From Brachionus manjavacas (taxonomy: Eukaryota; Rotifera; Eurotatoria; Ploima; Brachionidae), in assembly GCA_019054805.1 (NCBI GenBank), contig JAHQIY010000010.1, positions 2,463,501-2,527,500 of the forward strand: DNA of 64,000 nucleotides, given 5' to 3'. A program made the translations under genes and the position numbers. Positions within the stretch are counted from its first letter, which is position 1. The number at the start of each line of letters is the position of its first letter. This document shows, piece after piece, positions 11,269 to 22,583 of this stretch. Under the pieces are notes generated by a model, which did no database searches, was not told the origin of the DNA, and worked only from the letters and a program-made list of their open reading frames with translations.

Positions 11269-12507
11269 TGATTCAGAAAATATTTCCTCGTTTTCAGATA
11301 AAATGTATTTATCCTCTTTTGTTCTTCTTTAGAAAATTCAACTCTATTTACTGCCTAGTTTTTTCTGTCTTTTACTTCTTCCCCACCTAGAGAGCTCTAA
11401 ATTTCTTCAAGTTTATCCCTAGTTCCTTGTACTTTTCCCATATAGTTGAGACCATTTAAGCAAACATGTTGTAAGTCCACTGCCACAAAAACATCAAGTT
11501 TCACTTCATTAGAACCAATTCTTAGGGAAGCTGTGTAAGATCCAATAATATTCAACGGTTGACCATTTGCAGTCGTAAAGGAACCTTTTGTTTTTTGTAA
11601 TTCTTTACATCCTAGTTTTCTCCAGATATTTTGACTAATTAACGTTTTCACACTCCCTGTGTCTAATAAACATCCTATCTTTTCTCCATTTAAGTACCTG
11701 AAAACATATTTCAAGTCGTAATTATCTGACTCTTCATTTATGTTATTTGTATTTGCAGAAAATTGGTTTCTTTGATCATTTCTGATTGTTGCCATTGGTG
11801 TCGTTCTATTTAATGAACTATATTGGCTATCATAACCCAATCGATAATATTGATTGTTCATATTCTAATCCCATTAGGACAATTCCTCTTAATATGGCCT
11901 TCCTGATTACACAAAAAACATCTCAATATTGGTTTTTGAACTGGGTAATTTGGCCTATAGTTCCTACTTGTTTAATTAAGATACGATCCATCGTTTGAAT
12001 AATTTATCAATTTTGAATAATTGAACGTATTTGACAAGTTAGCATTTACAAAACTCAAAACACACAGTAAGCATTATCATAGCTATTCCTTATTGTCTCA
12101 ACGTTGTTTTGTGAATATCCATAATGTTCATTCTGATTTTGAAACATTATATTCGATTTTAACTTTGGTGTTATTAAGTTTCTGATTTCTCCTTCTGTTA
12201 TCTGTCTTCTTGTTCCTTGATTAAACATATTTCTGCTTCGCTCTCTAATCCCACTAAATCCAAAAGGTAAAACTTCATGTTCTCTTGCTCTGAGTACCAA
12301 CATCTCTAAGTTTTCGTGATCCAATACAGCTAATCTTTCAGCCATTTCTCTGTCACGGACTCCTGCTAGAAATTGACCTTGAAGATAAATATCTAGTTCC
12401 CTAAGATTTAAATCTGGAAAAGCTTTTCGATCTAATTCCTGTAGTACCGCCGCATATTTAATTAGGCTTTCATTTAGCTCTTGTTTATAAAGGTTTATAA
12501 AGGTAAT
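11063..12507 (-). pseudogene. Element A fragment, unit 2: RT N-terminus, protease, gag
   Basis: This is a copy of 2427-3871: RT N-terminus at 11268-11063, protease with DTGS at 11861-11397, zinc knuckle near 11920-11879 and gag at 12519-12055. It matches the unit 1 copy over the stretches compared, including the stops, so the A fragment was already dead when it was copied. Confidence 0.9.
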
Positions 12508-12747
12508 TGCAACAGTCAATTAATAATAGTATAGTAAACATTTATTTTTATTGTGGAATGATTGAGCTTTACTTCCTAGTTTTTTTTATATTCATTCTTA
12601 ATCTAGCATTAAGAACTTCACTATAAAGTAGTTACTTATTCTCTATTTTTAGTTTTTGAGATTCACTATTTATTAAATAAATATTTTAAAAACGAATTCG
12701 TTATCTTTTACTACGCCTAAAGTGGTGGCCAGACTTTAAGTGTATCA
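12508..12747 (+). repeat. Element B copy 2, left LTR
   Basis: Its end reads gtgtatca rather than gtgtaaca. Only the last ~125 bases match the right LTR closely. Confidence 0.6.
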
Positions 12748-12749
12748 CA

Positions 12750-12767
12750 TGGTAGCAGCGAATGGAC
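12750..12767 (+). other. Primer-binding site of element B copy 2
   Basis: tggtagcagcgaatgg matches the complement of the initiator tRNA-Met 3' end (nine bases exact, then most of the next seven). It is better conserved than in copies 1 and 3. Confidence 0.7.
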
Positions 12768-12836
12768 GATTTGAATATGGATAAATAAAGGAAAACCGAA
12801 GAAGATCCTTCCAAAAATTGGGAACAAATAAAAAGT

Positions 12837-13407
12837 ATGCATCACATGAAAGCAAAATCATTAGCTTTTAAATTGGAAAAACTTACAAAAAACTACATGG
12901 AGACGCTTGAATCTGCATTTTCAATTGCAATAAGCGAAGATGAATATGTTGACAGATTTAAAAATGTTGAAGACCTGAAAACTAGTCTCAATTTAAATAT
13001 CAAAGATTTGAAGTCCGAAGAACAAATTATATCAAGTGAAGATAAGGATGAAGAACCGAAATACCTAAAATCAAAATTGTTTTCATTATCAACTGAACTT
13101 GAAGAAAAAGAACATGAAATTAATACATTTAAAAAAGGAAAAACAAGTCAAATTTAAAATAATAGAATGTTCAGCGTCAGAAGAAAATGATTTCATCTTA
13201 AATAAAGATTTCTTTAAATTAGTTAATGTATCAGAACATGATGAGTCAAAAATCCAGGATAGCCCTAGTACTGATGAAAAATCATCTGAGACTGAAGATC
13301 AATCAATCGAAAATAAACAAGATTATAACATTTCAATGCCAAAAACAAGCTATTGTGAGACAAGCTTAAACACACTCAATTCGCCAAGCAAAAAGTTAAT
13401 GAACTAA
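12837..13407 (+). pseudogene. Element B copy 2: gag N-terminal coiled-coil region
   Basis: Two overlapping frames (12837-13157 and 13099-13407) together encode a long acidic/basic helical region. It is rich in Lys, Glu and Leu with heptad-like spacing, then Ser/Asp/Glu-rich linker (QDSPSTDEKSSETEDQS). A one-base frameshift near 13130-13157 splits it. The usual gag core comes after it in another frame, so this is the N-terminal extension of gag. Coiled-coil N-termini occur in several Ty3/gypsy gags. The same part in units 1 and 3 has more stops. Confidence 0.65.
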
Positions 13408-13571
13408 AATTTGGAACTAAATCATATCATGAAAACAATTATGGGTTTTCAAACTATAGATTACCCCCTACTCCTATTCTAAAGGATTCTAAAGATTTAA
13501 ATTTAAATCAGAGCAAATTTATCGACAACACGATTTCAAATAAGTCAAATTTTAATTAAGAAGATAAAATT

Positions 13572-14045
13572 ATGATAACCAAGACTAAACGACTTGAAAA
13601 TTCTACACCGAAATTTTCTGGAAATCCAAGAGATGATGTAGACGACTGGTTATTTATGGTAAAGCAAGGATTTATATCGGCAAACATTGAGGAAAAAATG
13701 AAATTAAACGCTATTGTTAATTTTGTATCTGACTTGCCGCTACTGATTCTGAAAAAACAAATTGAATCACAAAGCAATTGGATCTCCTTCGAAAATGAAC
13801 TTAAATCAACTTTCAGAAATATAAATCGTGATCAAAAAATTCGATCTGAATTAATATCATTAAAAAACAGGGAGGGTCTATTAATTGAAAATTATGTAAG
13901 TAAATTTTTAACCCTTACTAATAAAATATCATTCATGGCAGAAGATGAAAAGATGTTTCACTTTATTCAAGGATTAAAAGAATCTACAAAAAGGGAACTC
14001 GTATGTCGTAATATCACTAAATTAATATCAGCCATTAAGGTTTGA
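13572..14045 (+). pseudogene. Element B copy 2: gag core (retrotransposon gag domain)
   Basis: A 157-codon ORF encodes the standard Ty3/gypsy gag core: TPKFSGNPRDDVDDWLFMV near the start (the conserved F-x-G-x...W pattern), LKKQIESQSNWISFENELKSTF, LISLKNREGLLIENYVSKF and FIQGLKESTKRELV. Its role is assembly of the virus-like particle around element RNA. It ends with a TGA at 14045, after which the frame continues in a shifted phase toward the zinc knuckle. It is intact here but disrupted in unit 3 and deleted in unit 1. Confidence 0.88.
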
Positions 14046-14347
14046 GGTTTGATCTATTCCCTTAGCTATTCAATTGGAATCTTTTACAAATAGTGTTGCT
14101 AAAATTAATTATTTCAAAAATAACAAATCCAAGAATAATGTTTTATTTAAAAAGCAAAACAATATATACAATTTAGAAAAGGTTCAAAATAATAGACAAA
14201 ATAAATATAAATCAGATTATTCTAGAAAGTTTAAAAATTTATCATAGGTCGAAAATAAAAACAAGGTGCAAACGTAAAGGACACTATGCTAATTCATGTA
14301 GATCAAACCTTAAAAAAATTAATAGTGTCTCATTTAACTCTGATGAC
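14046..14347 (+). pseudogene. Element B copy 2: gag tail with partial zinc knuckle
   Basis: Shifted frames encode an Asn/Lys-rich stretch, then [11 protein letters not shown] at about 14270-14302. It fits the second half of a CCHC knuckle, but the first Cys pair is not intact. Confidence 0.6.
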
Positions 14348-15220
14348 TTGGAAAGCGATAAAATATATGTTTTAAATGATCCAAGTTCTGAAAAAAAGAT
14401 TCCTAGCATTATTGGTAGAATTGAAGGTGTCTCAATGAAAATAGGTTTGGACAGCGGTGCAACTCATTCTGTTGAGAATCAAATGACCGCAATTAGTAAT
14501 AAATTCGAAATATTACGTACATATAAGAGAATTAAAACCGCTACAGGTATTATTTCTGAGGCTTCTGGTGTTACTAAACCAGTTGAAGTCGATATTGGTG
14601 GGAATAAATGTATTTTAGAATTCATCGTTTTTGATCATGATGTTCTTTTTGGAATAGATTTGTTCCATAAAACAAGAGCTGGAATTTTCCCAGCTCATGG
14701 TTTTATTAAATTCCCATCATGTGAGTTGAGTTTTGATAGAGACAAATTGGAGTTAAGCTGTGATGTTTTTGATGTTTTCACAGCCGATATAGATGAATTT
14801 GAACAAAAATATGATTATTTTTCCCAAAATCCTGATTTTAAAATGGTACCAAAGAGTGAACTAAATCAATCTCAACAATTGATCTTTAAAGATTTATATA
14901 ATGAAGCAACCAAACTTTATGCTTCATTTATTGAAAACCTCGGAGTTTGTTCGGTTTATGAACACTCCATAAGGCTGATTAATGAATCAACGCCTCCTGT
15001 GTACACACATGCATACCGAAAATCACAAAGTGAAAGGAATTTCCTCAAAATAGAATGTGAGAAAATGGTAAAAGCAAAAATAATTCGACCATCTAAGTCG
15101 CCCTGGTCTTCTCCAGTAATAGTGGTACCCAAAAAAGATGGCTCGAAGCGAATCTGTATTGATTATAGAAAATTAAACGAATTGACTATTACACAAAAAT
15201 ATGGCCTTTACCATATATAA
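14348..15220 (+). pseudogene. Element B copy 2: protease and RT N-terminus
   Basis: A 290-codon ORF holds the protease active site GLDSGATHS (DSGA form) near residue 33 and an [15 protein letters not shown] block. After an acidic spacer (residues ~140-165) it holds the RT N-terminus with [20 protein letters not shown] and [17 protein letters not shown]. It stops at 15220 through a frameshift before the RT palm. The first codon is an internal one; no ATG start is expected for a polyprotein. The unit 3 copy differs in a patch across the protease, and unit 1 lacks it. Confidence 0.9.
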
Positions 15221-15823
15221 TTGATTTACTAGATCGATTAAGGGACTCAAATTGGTTCAAAGTAATTGATCCTAAATCTGGTTATTGGCAAATAAAAATG
15301 AATGAAAATTCAATCCCATTAAGTGCTTTTACCACGCCAGATGGACATTGAATTCTTAAGATGGCCTTAAGAATGCTCCTACTGATTTTAGCAGAATAAT
15401 GAATATTATATTCGGCAAACTAGATTTTGTAGAAATCTATATGGATGATATCACAATACATTCAAAAAGATTTGAAATGCATGTCGATCATGTGAAGCAA
15501 GTTTTTAAAAAACTCAAAGAAGCTAATCTTAAAATAAATCCAGACAAATGTTGTTGGTTTGCAAAGGAAATAAAGGTTCTAGGACATATTATTTCCCACA
15601 ATATAATAAAGATGGATCCTAAAAAGATTGATGCGATAAAAAAAGAAAATCACCTGTCTATCTTAAACAGCTTCAAAGTTTCCTAGGAATGTGCAACCAA
15701 TTTAGACGTTTCGTTAAAAATTTCTCTGCCATTGCACAACTATTGTTTAAGCTATGCTCAAAAAATATTAAATTTGAGTGAGACAAAGAATGCGAAGAAG
15801 CATTTGAAAACATTAAAATCAAA
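15221..15823 (+). pseudogene. Element B copy 2: RT palm and thumb, multiply frameshifted
   Basis: LLDRLRDSNWFKVIDPKSGYW sits in one frame and ends at a TGA (about 15348). EIYMDDITIHSKRF, the catalytic box, is in 15399-15686. The thumb (QSFLGMCNQFRRF) is in yet another frame because a run of seven A at 15643 is one base short relative to unit 1. A TGA sits near 15780. These lesions abolish RT. Confidence 0.88.
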
Positions 15824-16297
15824 TTGTGCTCGTATCCGATACTTAGAATATTTGACCCACAACATCCTTGTGTTTTGTACGTAGATGCATCTGGCTTCGC
15901 TTTAGGAGCTGTACTAACGCAAAAAGATGAAGAAGGAAAGGAACATATTGTTTCATTTGGATCAAGATTACTGTCTAAATCTGAATTAAATCTCACAATA
16001 AACGAAAAAGAATGCTTAAGCATCATTTTCGGTCTCAAAGAATTCAGAAATTATTTGCATGGAACGAAATTTCTTCTTGTTGTTAATCATTGGGCACTCG
16101 TTTGGTTAAAATCAATTCGCGATCCATCAGCAAAATTAACCAGAAGGATATTGTTGCTTCAAGATTTTGATTTCGACGTAATACATAGAAAAGGATCACA
16201 AAACTGTGATGCTGACGCATTAAGTAGACCAGTAATAAATTTTATAATAAATTTATCATCAGTTGTGCCAGACAAAATTGTTGAAAACATGGGATAA
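15824..16297 (+). pseudogene. Element B copy 2: RNase H
   Basis: A 157-codon ORF shows the Ty3/gypsy RNase H pattern: YVDASGFALGAVL (first Asp), NEKECLSIIFGLKEFR (Glu) and NCDADALSRP (last Asp). The position that normally reads (T)DHxxL reads VVNHWAL here, so the third acidic residue is Asn. That alone should weaken catalysis, and it is the same in all three copies. RNase H removes the RNA strand during cDNA synthesis. Confidence 0.88.
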
Positions 16298-16469
16298 TAT
16301 GGGATAATACAAACCTATTACATTTGATACAATTCAACAAGGTCCCTAGCAATTTATCGAACAGAGAAGAACGTGAATTAAAGAATATTGCAAAACAATA
16401 TAGATTTGAAAATAATAAGCTTTATATTCTTAATCGGAAAAAGCTACTTGAAATGCTAGAATAAACGAT

Positions 16470-17118
16470 AGAGATGATATAATATTAAAGGCTCATAATT
16501 TCGGCCATTTTCGAACAGAGTCAACATACAATAGACTAAAAGATAATTATTTTTGGTATAAGATGATTGAAGATATAAGAAAAATTGTGATGAAATGTTC
16601 AACTTGTCAAAGAAATGGTAAATCTGTAAAATATTATCATCCTGCGTTAGCGACGGATGTAAGCAATGCTTTCAAAAGAGTCTGTGTTGATTTGGTTTTA
16701 GGTTTAAGCGAATCCGATGAAGGATATGTTGGAGTAATGGTAATTGTCGAATTCTAAACAAAATACCCCTTTGCTAAACCTATACGCTCAAAAAATGCAA
16801 GTGAAATCGCTACAGTTCTTTTGGAATATATTAGTTTATTTGGACCATTTGAAGAGCTCCTTTTAGATCAAGGAAAAGAATTCTGCAATCAAATTATGGA
16901 CGAATTAAGAAAAAACATTGGTTTAAATCATATCACCACTTCTGCTTATAAACGGAGAGATTCAATCAAACTTTAATCGAGGCTTTAAGGAAACACTCAG
17001 AAGCAAACATAAGCAAATGGCATGTTTACTTACCCTATGTCTAAATGGCGTACAGTTCGAGAATTCATAATAGTACAGGATTTTCTACGTATGAACTTTT
17101 ATTTGGGAAATAAATGAT
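16470..17118 (+). pseudogene. Element B copy 2: integrase
   Basis: The HHCC zinc-binding region (HNFGHFRTESTYNRL ... CSTCQRNG) spans about 16490-16617. The catalytic core gives VCVDLVLGL (first Asp) and LLLDQGKEF (second Asp). A third frame holds TERFNQTLIEALRKH with the catalytic Glu. A TAA at 16755-16757, a frameshift near 16960 and a TAA near 17041 disrupt it. Integrase would join the cDNA ends to the target. Confidence 0.87.
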
Positions 17119-17340
17119 TCCCTTCACAAATTGGAGAGAAGATAACGATGAAAGTCAAGCTATTTCGAAAAGATCTGAGGAAATAAGAAACTTAATTGAT
17201 AATGTTCATCCTGAAGCTGCGAAAAACATTAAATTAAAACAGATTAAGCAAAAAATAATACAGGACAATGATAATAATGTAACAGATGAAAGAATACCAA
17301 TATCTTCGACAGTCTTTATTAAATGTGAAAACTTTTAACA

Positions 17341-17622
17341 AAACTGGAACCTCGATTTTCAGGTCCTTACAAAGTAAACGAGTACACAAAGAGAGGAAAT
17401 TATGTATTAAGCAATTCCTTGGGTGAAGCACTAAAGGATTCGTTTCCAAGACATAAATTAAAGATAGTTATTGATGATGAGACATTACCAGCAGAAAGTG
17501 CTGAAATCGAAGAAATATTAAAACACAGAATATCAAATAAAAAAATATTTTATCTTATCAAATGGAAAGGATTGCTAAAGTCAGAATCGACTTGGATACC
17601 TGAAAGATATTTCAATAATTGA
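17341..17622 (+). pseudogene. Element B copy 2: GPY/F segment and C-terminal chromodomain
   Basis: The frame reads RFSGPYKVNEYTKRGNYVL (GPY/F module), PRHKLKIVI, then a chromodomain: EIEEILKHRISNKKIFY, LIKWKGLLKSESTWIPE. The aromatic and Trp residues of the methyl-lysine cage region are in the expected places. Chromodomains at the integrase end mark chromoviruses and can steer insertion toward methylated histones; that role here is inference. It ends at a stop 20 bases before the env-like start. Confidence 0.87.
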
Positions 17623-17643
17623 TAAACGAATATAAAAGCAAAC

Positions 17644-19179
17644 ATGAGAATGAAAACAAAAGACAAACAAGAAATTCAGCTAAATATGCTTACCTTATTA
17701 CATTGTACATTTTTTATTATTTTTTCTAATTGTCAACGCAATGGGAGAAACAAATGAACCAATAAATACTCACATATTTTACAAGATTTTTTAAAAGATC
17801 ACAAATCTAAAATGATAGGAATATTAGCTATCCAAAAATTTAACTTATTTGGAAAACTTTCAAATAAAGTTCATGGTAATGGATACCAGTGTGAAAAGAA
17901 GAAGCATTTCCTGATAACAGCAATGTCATTCTTTGCACAAAAATATGAATCACTTAGAACAGAAAATATTAAAATTAATGAAAATGAATACAAAATAATG
18001 GTGCTTTAAAAAATATGTAACGAATACAGCATGAAGAGCGTGGGAGAACACTGTATTTTTTCAAAAATACCGTAATCAAGATATTCTTGGATGCAGGACC
18101 TTTCAGTAACAAGTTATTCTTGTAAAGTAACACCAAAAATTATATCAGCAAAAAAGGAAAATAATACATTATTCAATAGTAATTGTAAAGCTACAGACCT
18201 TAAATGGATTCTAGACAATTCAATAATTATTTGGGATAGAGTGGTTATTCATGAATGTCCCTTATTTATTATCAGCTATGAAAAATTTGTTTTAAAAATT
18301 GATAGTGACGTATTAATAAGCGAATCAAGTTTAGTTTTTCAAGTAGATAAAGTTGAAAATCATTGTGATTTCAATCTAATGACAACAATGGAGGGGACAT
18401 ACATAGGTATAAAAACAAATGAGCTTGTTACAAAAACACCAAAAGAAAATTCAAATGTTGATATTTTAAAAGAACTCCTATTATCAAACATTGATTTTAA
18501 CTCTTTCAAAGAAGCCGAAGACAAAAATATGATCCTGTACAATGAAAGCTTAATGTTTAAAGAAATATTAAAACTCTACTCTCTTTTAAACGATGAATAT
18601 CTAAATCATTTAACAAGCAAGGGAGATTCTATCACATTTTATGTCAATATGAAAACTATATATTTGGCAGAATGTGTGCCAACTAATGTTATTAACATTG
18701 TACTAAATAACAACGTTTCTGTAAAAAAACAACCAGTAATTTTTTATTCAAATAATAAATCTTATGATGGTTTCCTAAACACAGATGGTTTAATTACTAA
18801 AACAACTAAGAAATTGAAATGTAGAACGTTATACCAGATTAAAAAAATAAAAAGCACAAAATTTAGTTTAATAAGAAATAAACAGAGGTCAAAAATTGTA
18901 GTAAATGAAAATATTAACTATTATACGATCGATTATCTAGCTAATAAAATCAAAAATTTTGATGCACATCATAATCCACTTATTTTAAAAAACATGGATT
19001 TTTTATCTCTCCACAGAGATACAGTTAATAATAAAATGCTAGATGAATTTTTGCTAACAAATAATGAAGAGAATACGCAAGCAAAGTCAAAAATTGTCGA
19101 TACAGAAACTCAACTAGAAGAGAAGATGAAATATTTATTTAACAAATTTAACTTCTCTATATTTTCAATAATTTTTTAA
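17644..19179 (+). pseudogene. Element B copy 2: env-like third ORF, broken
   Basis: A Met at 17644 (or 17689) starts a 35-residue frame with a hydrophobic stretch ending at a Cys, like a signal peptide. The next pieces are 17812-18009 and the main body 18091-19179 (362 codons), with scattered Cys and Asn-x-Ser/Thr sites, a long Leu/Lys-rich middle and no zinc-finger or enzyme motif. A strongly hydrophobic Phe/Leu/Trp-rich segment able to span a membrane lies at about 19165-19225, but in the +1 frame after a poly-T run. The anchor is therefore lost by frameshift. Position after integrase, leader peptide and terminal anchor suggest an envelope-like glycoprotein. I cannot place its family by eye. 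Confidence 0.6.
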
Positions 19180-19462
19180 TTTTAAGTTTTTTTTGGTTTT
19201 TACTTTGGATTAAAATTAATTAATAAACGCAAAAAAGTAAAAACAATACTGATACAAACTTGAGATTAACTACAATAGTAACAAACTTCGAAAAACATAA
19301 GTCAATAGAAGAAGAAAAATCTCTTCACGATTTCAAGACAAACCAAAAAATCAAAACTAATAGTTTGGACTCGGTTACTAAAGAATTAATTAATCAATAA
19401 AAGAAAATAAATTTCAAAAATGGTTGATTCGAGGACGAATAACAATTTTCATGGTAGAGATA

Positions 19463-19705
19463 TGTTACGGTATATCACCGACTCTCCATAGTTTTGTTTA
19501 TATTGATTTTAAAAAGTAGATTTATATTTATGGATAACATAAATATTTAGAAGCAATGATTTTAGATCTGCTATCTGTAGTTGTAGTTACTTATTCTATA
19601 TTTTTAGTTTTTGAGATTCACTCTTATTTATTAAATAAATATTTTAAAAACGAATTCGTTATCTTTTACTACGCCTAAAGTAGTGGCCAGACTTTAAGTG
19701 TAACA
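19463..19705 (+). repeat. Element B copy 2, right LTR (243 bp)
   Basis: It has tgttac/gtaaca ends. One A more than the other right LTRs, in the run near 19515. Confidence 0.85.
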
Positions 19706-20897
19706 TATTTTCTCTTGGCAATATAATGAAATTGAGTTCAGATACTAGTCTATTGAATATTAATCTAAGCTTTTCAGTTAAATTCGTCTTGTGAACCTGG
19801 TTATTAGCAACAACAGCTCTGATCAGCTCGTGGCTAATTGGTAATTTGTGTTCGTGTATTAAGTGTTCAGGAATCAACGAGCGCTTAGCGCCAGTATCAA
19901 ATATCACTTTTCCAGGTCGTTTTTCCCTATAAGGGCTTTTCCTTTCATTAACTTAGGGACTTGTCGAATCTCTTGGACGTGGTTAATACCACCGCATTCG
20001 ATCGTTGACACAGGTGACTCTTCGTAGGATGTATCGTTTTCATCTGCCTCTGTGTAGACGTTAATCATCGTAATATCTTCTCGTGAGTCATTTTCAATAG
20101 CTCTGTTTTTCCTCTTTTGAAGATTTCCTGTCATCGTTACTGACTTTAGTTTATTGATGAGTTGTCTAAATTCGTTTTCTAACTCTCCATTCAAATACCA
20201 ACTTTTGCTATCGACTAATTCGAACAAAATTCGTGTCGCTCACAAAGTGTCTTCTAAAGCTTGTTTAGAAGTAACGACAAAAAGACAGAAGCTTTAATAG
20301 TTCTTCGAAATTTCTTGGTCTTGTCAGGTAAACGTTTGGTTGTTCAATTGATTTCCAGGTGACGTACGTTATTTCTTAATCGTCAAACACTTCATATTCA
20401 ATATCGACACTATTTACGTTTTTCCCATTTTTTTTGTATGAAACGAATTTCCTTTTGTTCCTCTGATCATAAAAATCGCTTGTATTTTGATATTTAAGTT
20501 GTCCATTTTCAGTTCGTACCTTGTTAAAATTCTCATCTGGTTTGGGCTGGATGTTTTTTACTCGTTTGTAAACTTCGTTAGTTTTCTTCTGTTTTTATTC
20601 TTTACAAACTGGGCTAGCTTACGGCATTCCGCTTTCAGATGTCCTTGTTTCTTACAAAACTGACATGTTCCTATTTAAATCGAGTATTTCCTAACGGAAT
20701 TAACCGAAGATTTCTCGCCTATATTATTTGAGTAGAAGACTTTTGAAGCTATCTTAATTGCTTCCTTTAAAGTCTTAGGTTCTTTTAGCCAAAGTACCGT
20801 TCGTAGCGTGTCGCTTAGGACATTCTGGAAGTATATAACTTTATCCTCTTCACACATTGGTCTTGCCAACTGACTTGCTAATCTCGTAAATTGTTCC
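19706..20897 (-). pseudogene. Element C fragment, unit 2
   Basis: The protease start (DTGA) is at 19907-19706, the linker ORF at 20227-19904, the CCHC knuckle CQFCKKQGHLKAEC at 20665-20624, and the gag tail runs to 20897. The knuckle region and the linker are separated by several stops. Confidence 0.85.
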
Positions 20898-21103
20898 CCG
20901 TTTTTCTTTTTCACAGGAACAAGGGGTGCAGCCCAATCTGAATTGCTTGGTTCTATTATGTTAGTTTCCACAAGTTCATCTAATTGTTTTTTAATTTCTA
21001 TTTTTAAGTGATGTGAAATTCTCCTGGCTGACTCTCGTATCGGTTCACTTCCTTGTGTGTCGATCTGATGCATCGTGATATTACAACAACCAAGATCTTT
21101 CAT
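20675..21103 (-). other. Chimeric ORF across the U2/U3 junction
   Basis: This is the same 142-codon A-RT/C-gag fusion as at the first junction, with the join at 20897/20898. Confidence 0.8.
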
Positions 21104-22342
21104 TGATTCAGAAAATATTTCCTCGTTTTCAGATAAAATGTATTTATCCTCTTTTGTTCTTCTTTAGAAAATTCAACTCTATTTACTGCCTAGTTTTTTC
21201 TGTCTTTTACTTCTTCCCCACCTAGAGAGCTCTAAATTTCTTCAAGTTTATCCCTAGTTCCTTGTACTTTTCCCATATAGTTGAGACCATTTAAGCAAAC
21301 ATGTTGTAAGTCCACTGCCACAAAAACATCAAGTTTCACTTCATTAGAACCAATTCTTAGGGAAGCTGTGTAAGATCCAATAATATTCAACGGTTGACCA
21401 TTTGCAGTCGTAAAGGAACCTTTTGTTTTTTGTAATTCTTTACATCCTAGTTTTCTCCAGATATTTTGACTAATTAACGTTTTCACACTCCCTGTGTCTA
21501 ATAAACATCCTATCTTTTCTCCATTTAAGTACCTGAAAACATATTTCAAGTCGTAATTATCTGACTCTTCATTTATGTTATTTGTATTTGCAGAAAATTG
21601 GTTTCTTTGATCATTTCTGATTGTTGCCATTGGTGTCGTTCTATTTAATGAACTATATTGGCTATCATAACCCAATCGATAATATTGATTGTTCATATTC
21701 TAATCCCATTAGGACAATTCCTCTTAATATGGCCTTCCTGATTACACAAAAAACATCTCAATATTGGTTTTTGAACTGGGTAATTTGGCCTATAGTTCCT
21801 ACTTGTTTAATTAAGATACGATCCATCGTTTGAATAATTTATCAATTTTGAATAATTGAACGTATTTGACAAGTTAGCATTTACAAAACTCAAAACACAC
21901 AGTAAGCATTATCATAGCTATTCCTTATTGTCTCAACGTTGTTTTGTGAATATCCATAATGTTCATTCTGATTTTGAAACATTATATTCGATTTTAACTT
22001 TGGTGTTATTAAGTTTCTGATTTCTCCTTCTGTTATCTGTCTTCTTGTTCCTTGATTAAACATATTTCTGCTTCGCTCTCTAATCCCACTAAATCCAAAA
22101 GGTAAAACTTCATGTTCTCTTGCTCTGAGTACCAACATCTCTAAGTTTTCGTGATCCAATACAGCTAATCTTTCAGCCATTTCTCTGTCACGGACTCCTG
22201 CTAGAAATTGACCTTGAAGATAAATATCTAGTTCCCTAAGATTTAAATCTGGAAAAGCTTTTCGATCTAATTCCTGTAGTACCGCCGCATATTTAATTAG
22301 GCTTTCATTTAGCTCTTGTTTATAAAGGTTTATAAAGGTAAT
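20898..22342 (-). pseudogene. Element A fragment, unit 3: RT N-terminus, protease, gag
   Basis: RT N-terminus 21103-20898, protease with DTGS 21696-21232 and gag 22354-21890, cut by element B's left LTR. Its encoded ORFs are the same as in units 1 and 2. Confidence 0.9.
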
Positions 22343-22581
22343 TGCAACAGTCAATTAATAATAGTATAGTAAACATTTATTTTTATTGTGGAATGATTGA
22401 GCTTTACTTCCTAGTTTTTTTATATTCATTCTTAATCTAGCATTAAGAACTTCACTATAAAGTAGTTACTTATTCTCTATTTTTAGTTTTTGAGATTCAC
22501 TATTTATTAAATAAATATTTTAAAAACGAATTCGTTATCTTTTACTACGCCTAAAGTGGTGGCCAGACTTTAAGTGTAACA
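22343..22581 (+). repeat. Element B copy 3, left LTR
   Basis: It resembles the unit 1 left LTR, with one T fewer in a run near 22420. It ends gtgtaaca. Confidence 0.6.
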
Positions 22582-22583
22582 TA

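Larger units (their letters stand above)
12508..19705 (+). mobile_element. Element B, copy 2: most complete Ty3/gypsy copy with chromodomain and env-like ORF
   Basis: About 7.2 kb: left LTR 12508-12747, primer-binding site 12750, gag, PR, RT, RNase H, integrase, chromodomain, env-like ORF and right LTR 19463-19705. It has the best-preserved gag and PR-RT ORFs of the three copies. RT, integrase and the env-like ORF still carry stops or frameshifts, so the element cannot be autonomous. Confidence 0.9.
11063..20897. repeat. Tandem unit U2 of a segmental triplication (9.83 kb)
   Basis: The sequence is nearly identical to U3 and U1 over most of its length, but a diverged patch covers B's leader and gag region (about 12740-13560). 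Both unit junctions are the same base-exact join ttgttcc/ccgttttt. Confidence 0.95.

Noticed and set aside
15673-16038. 121-codon minus-strand ORF (also 5841-6206 and 25506-25871)
   Set aside because: It lies opposite element B RNase H, which has clear motifs on the plus strand.
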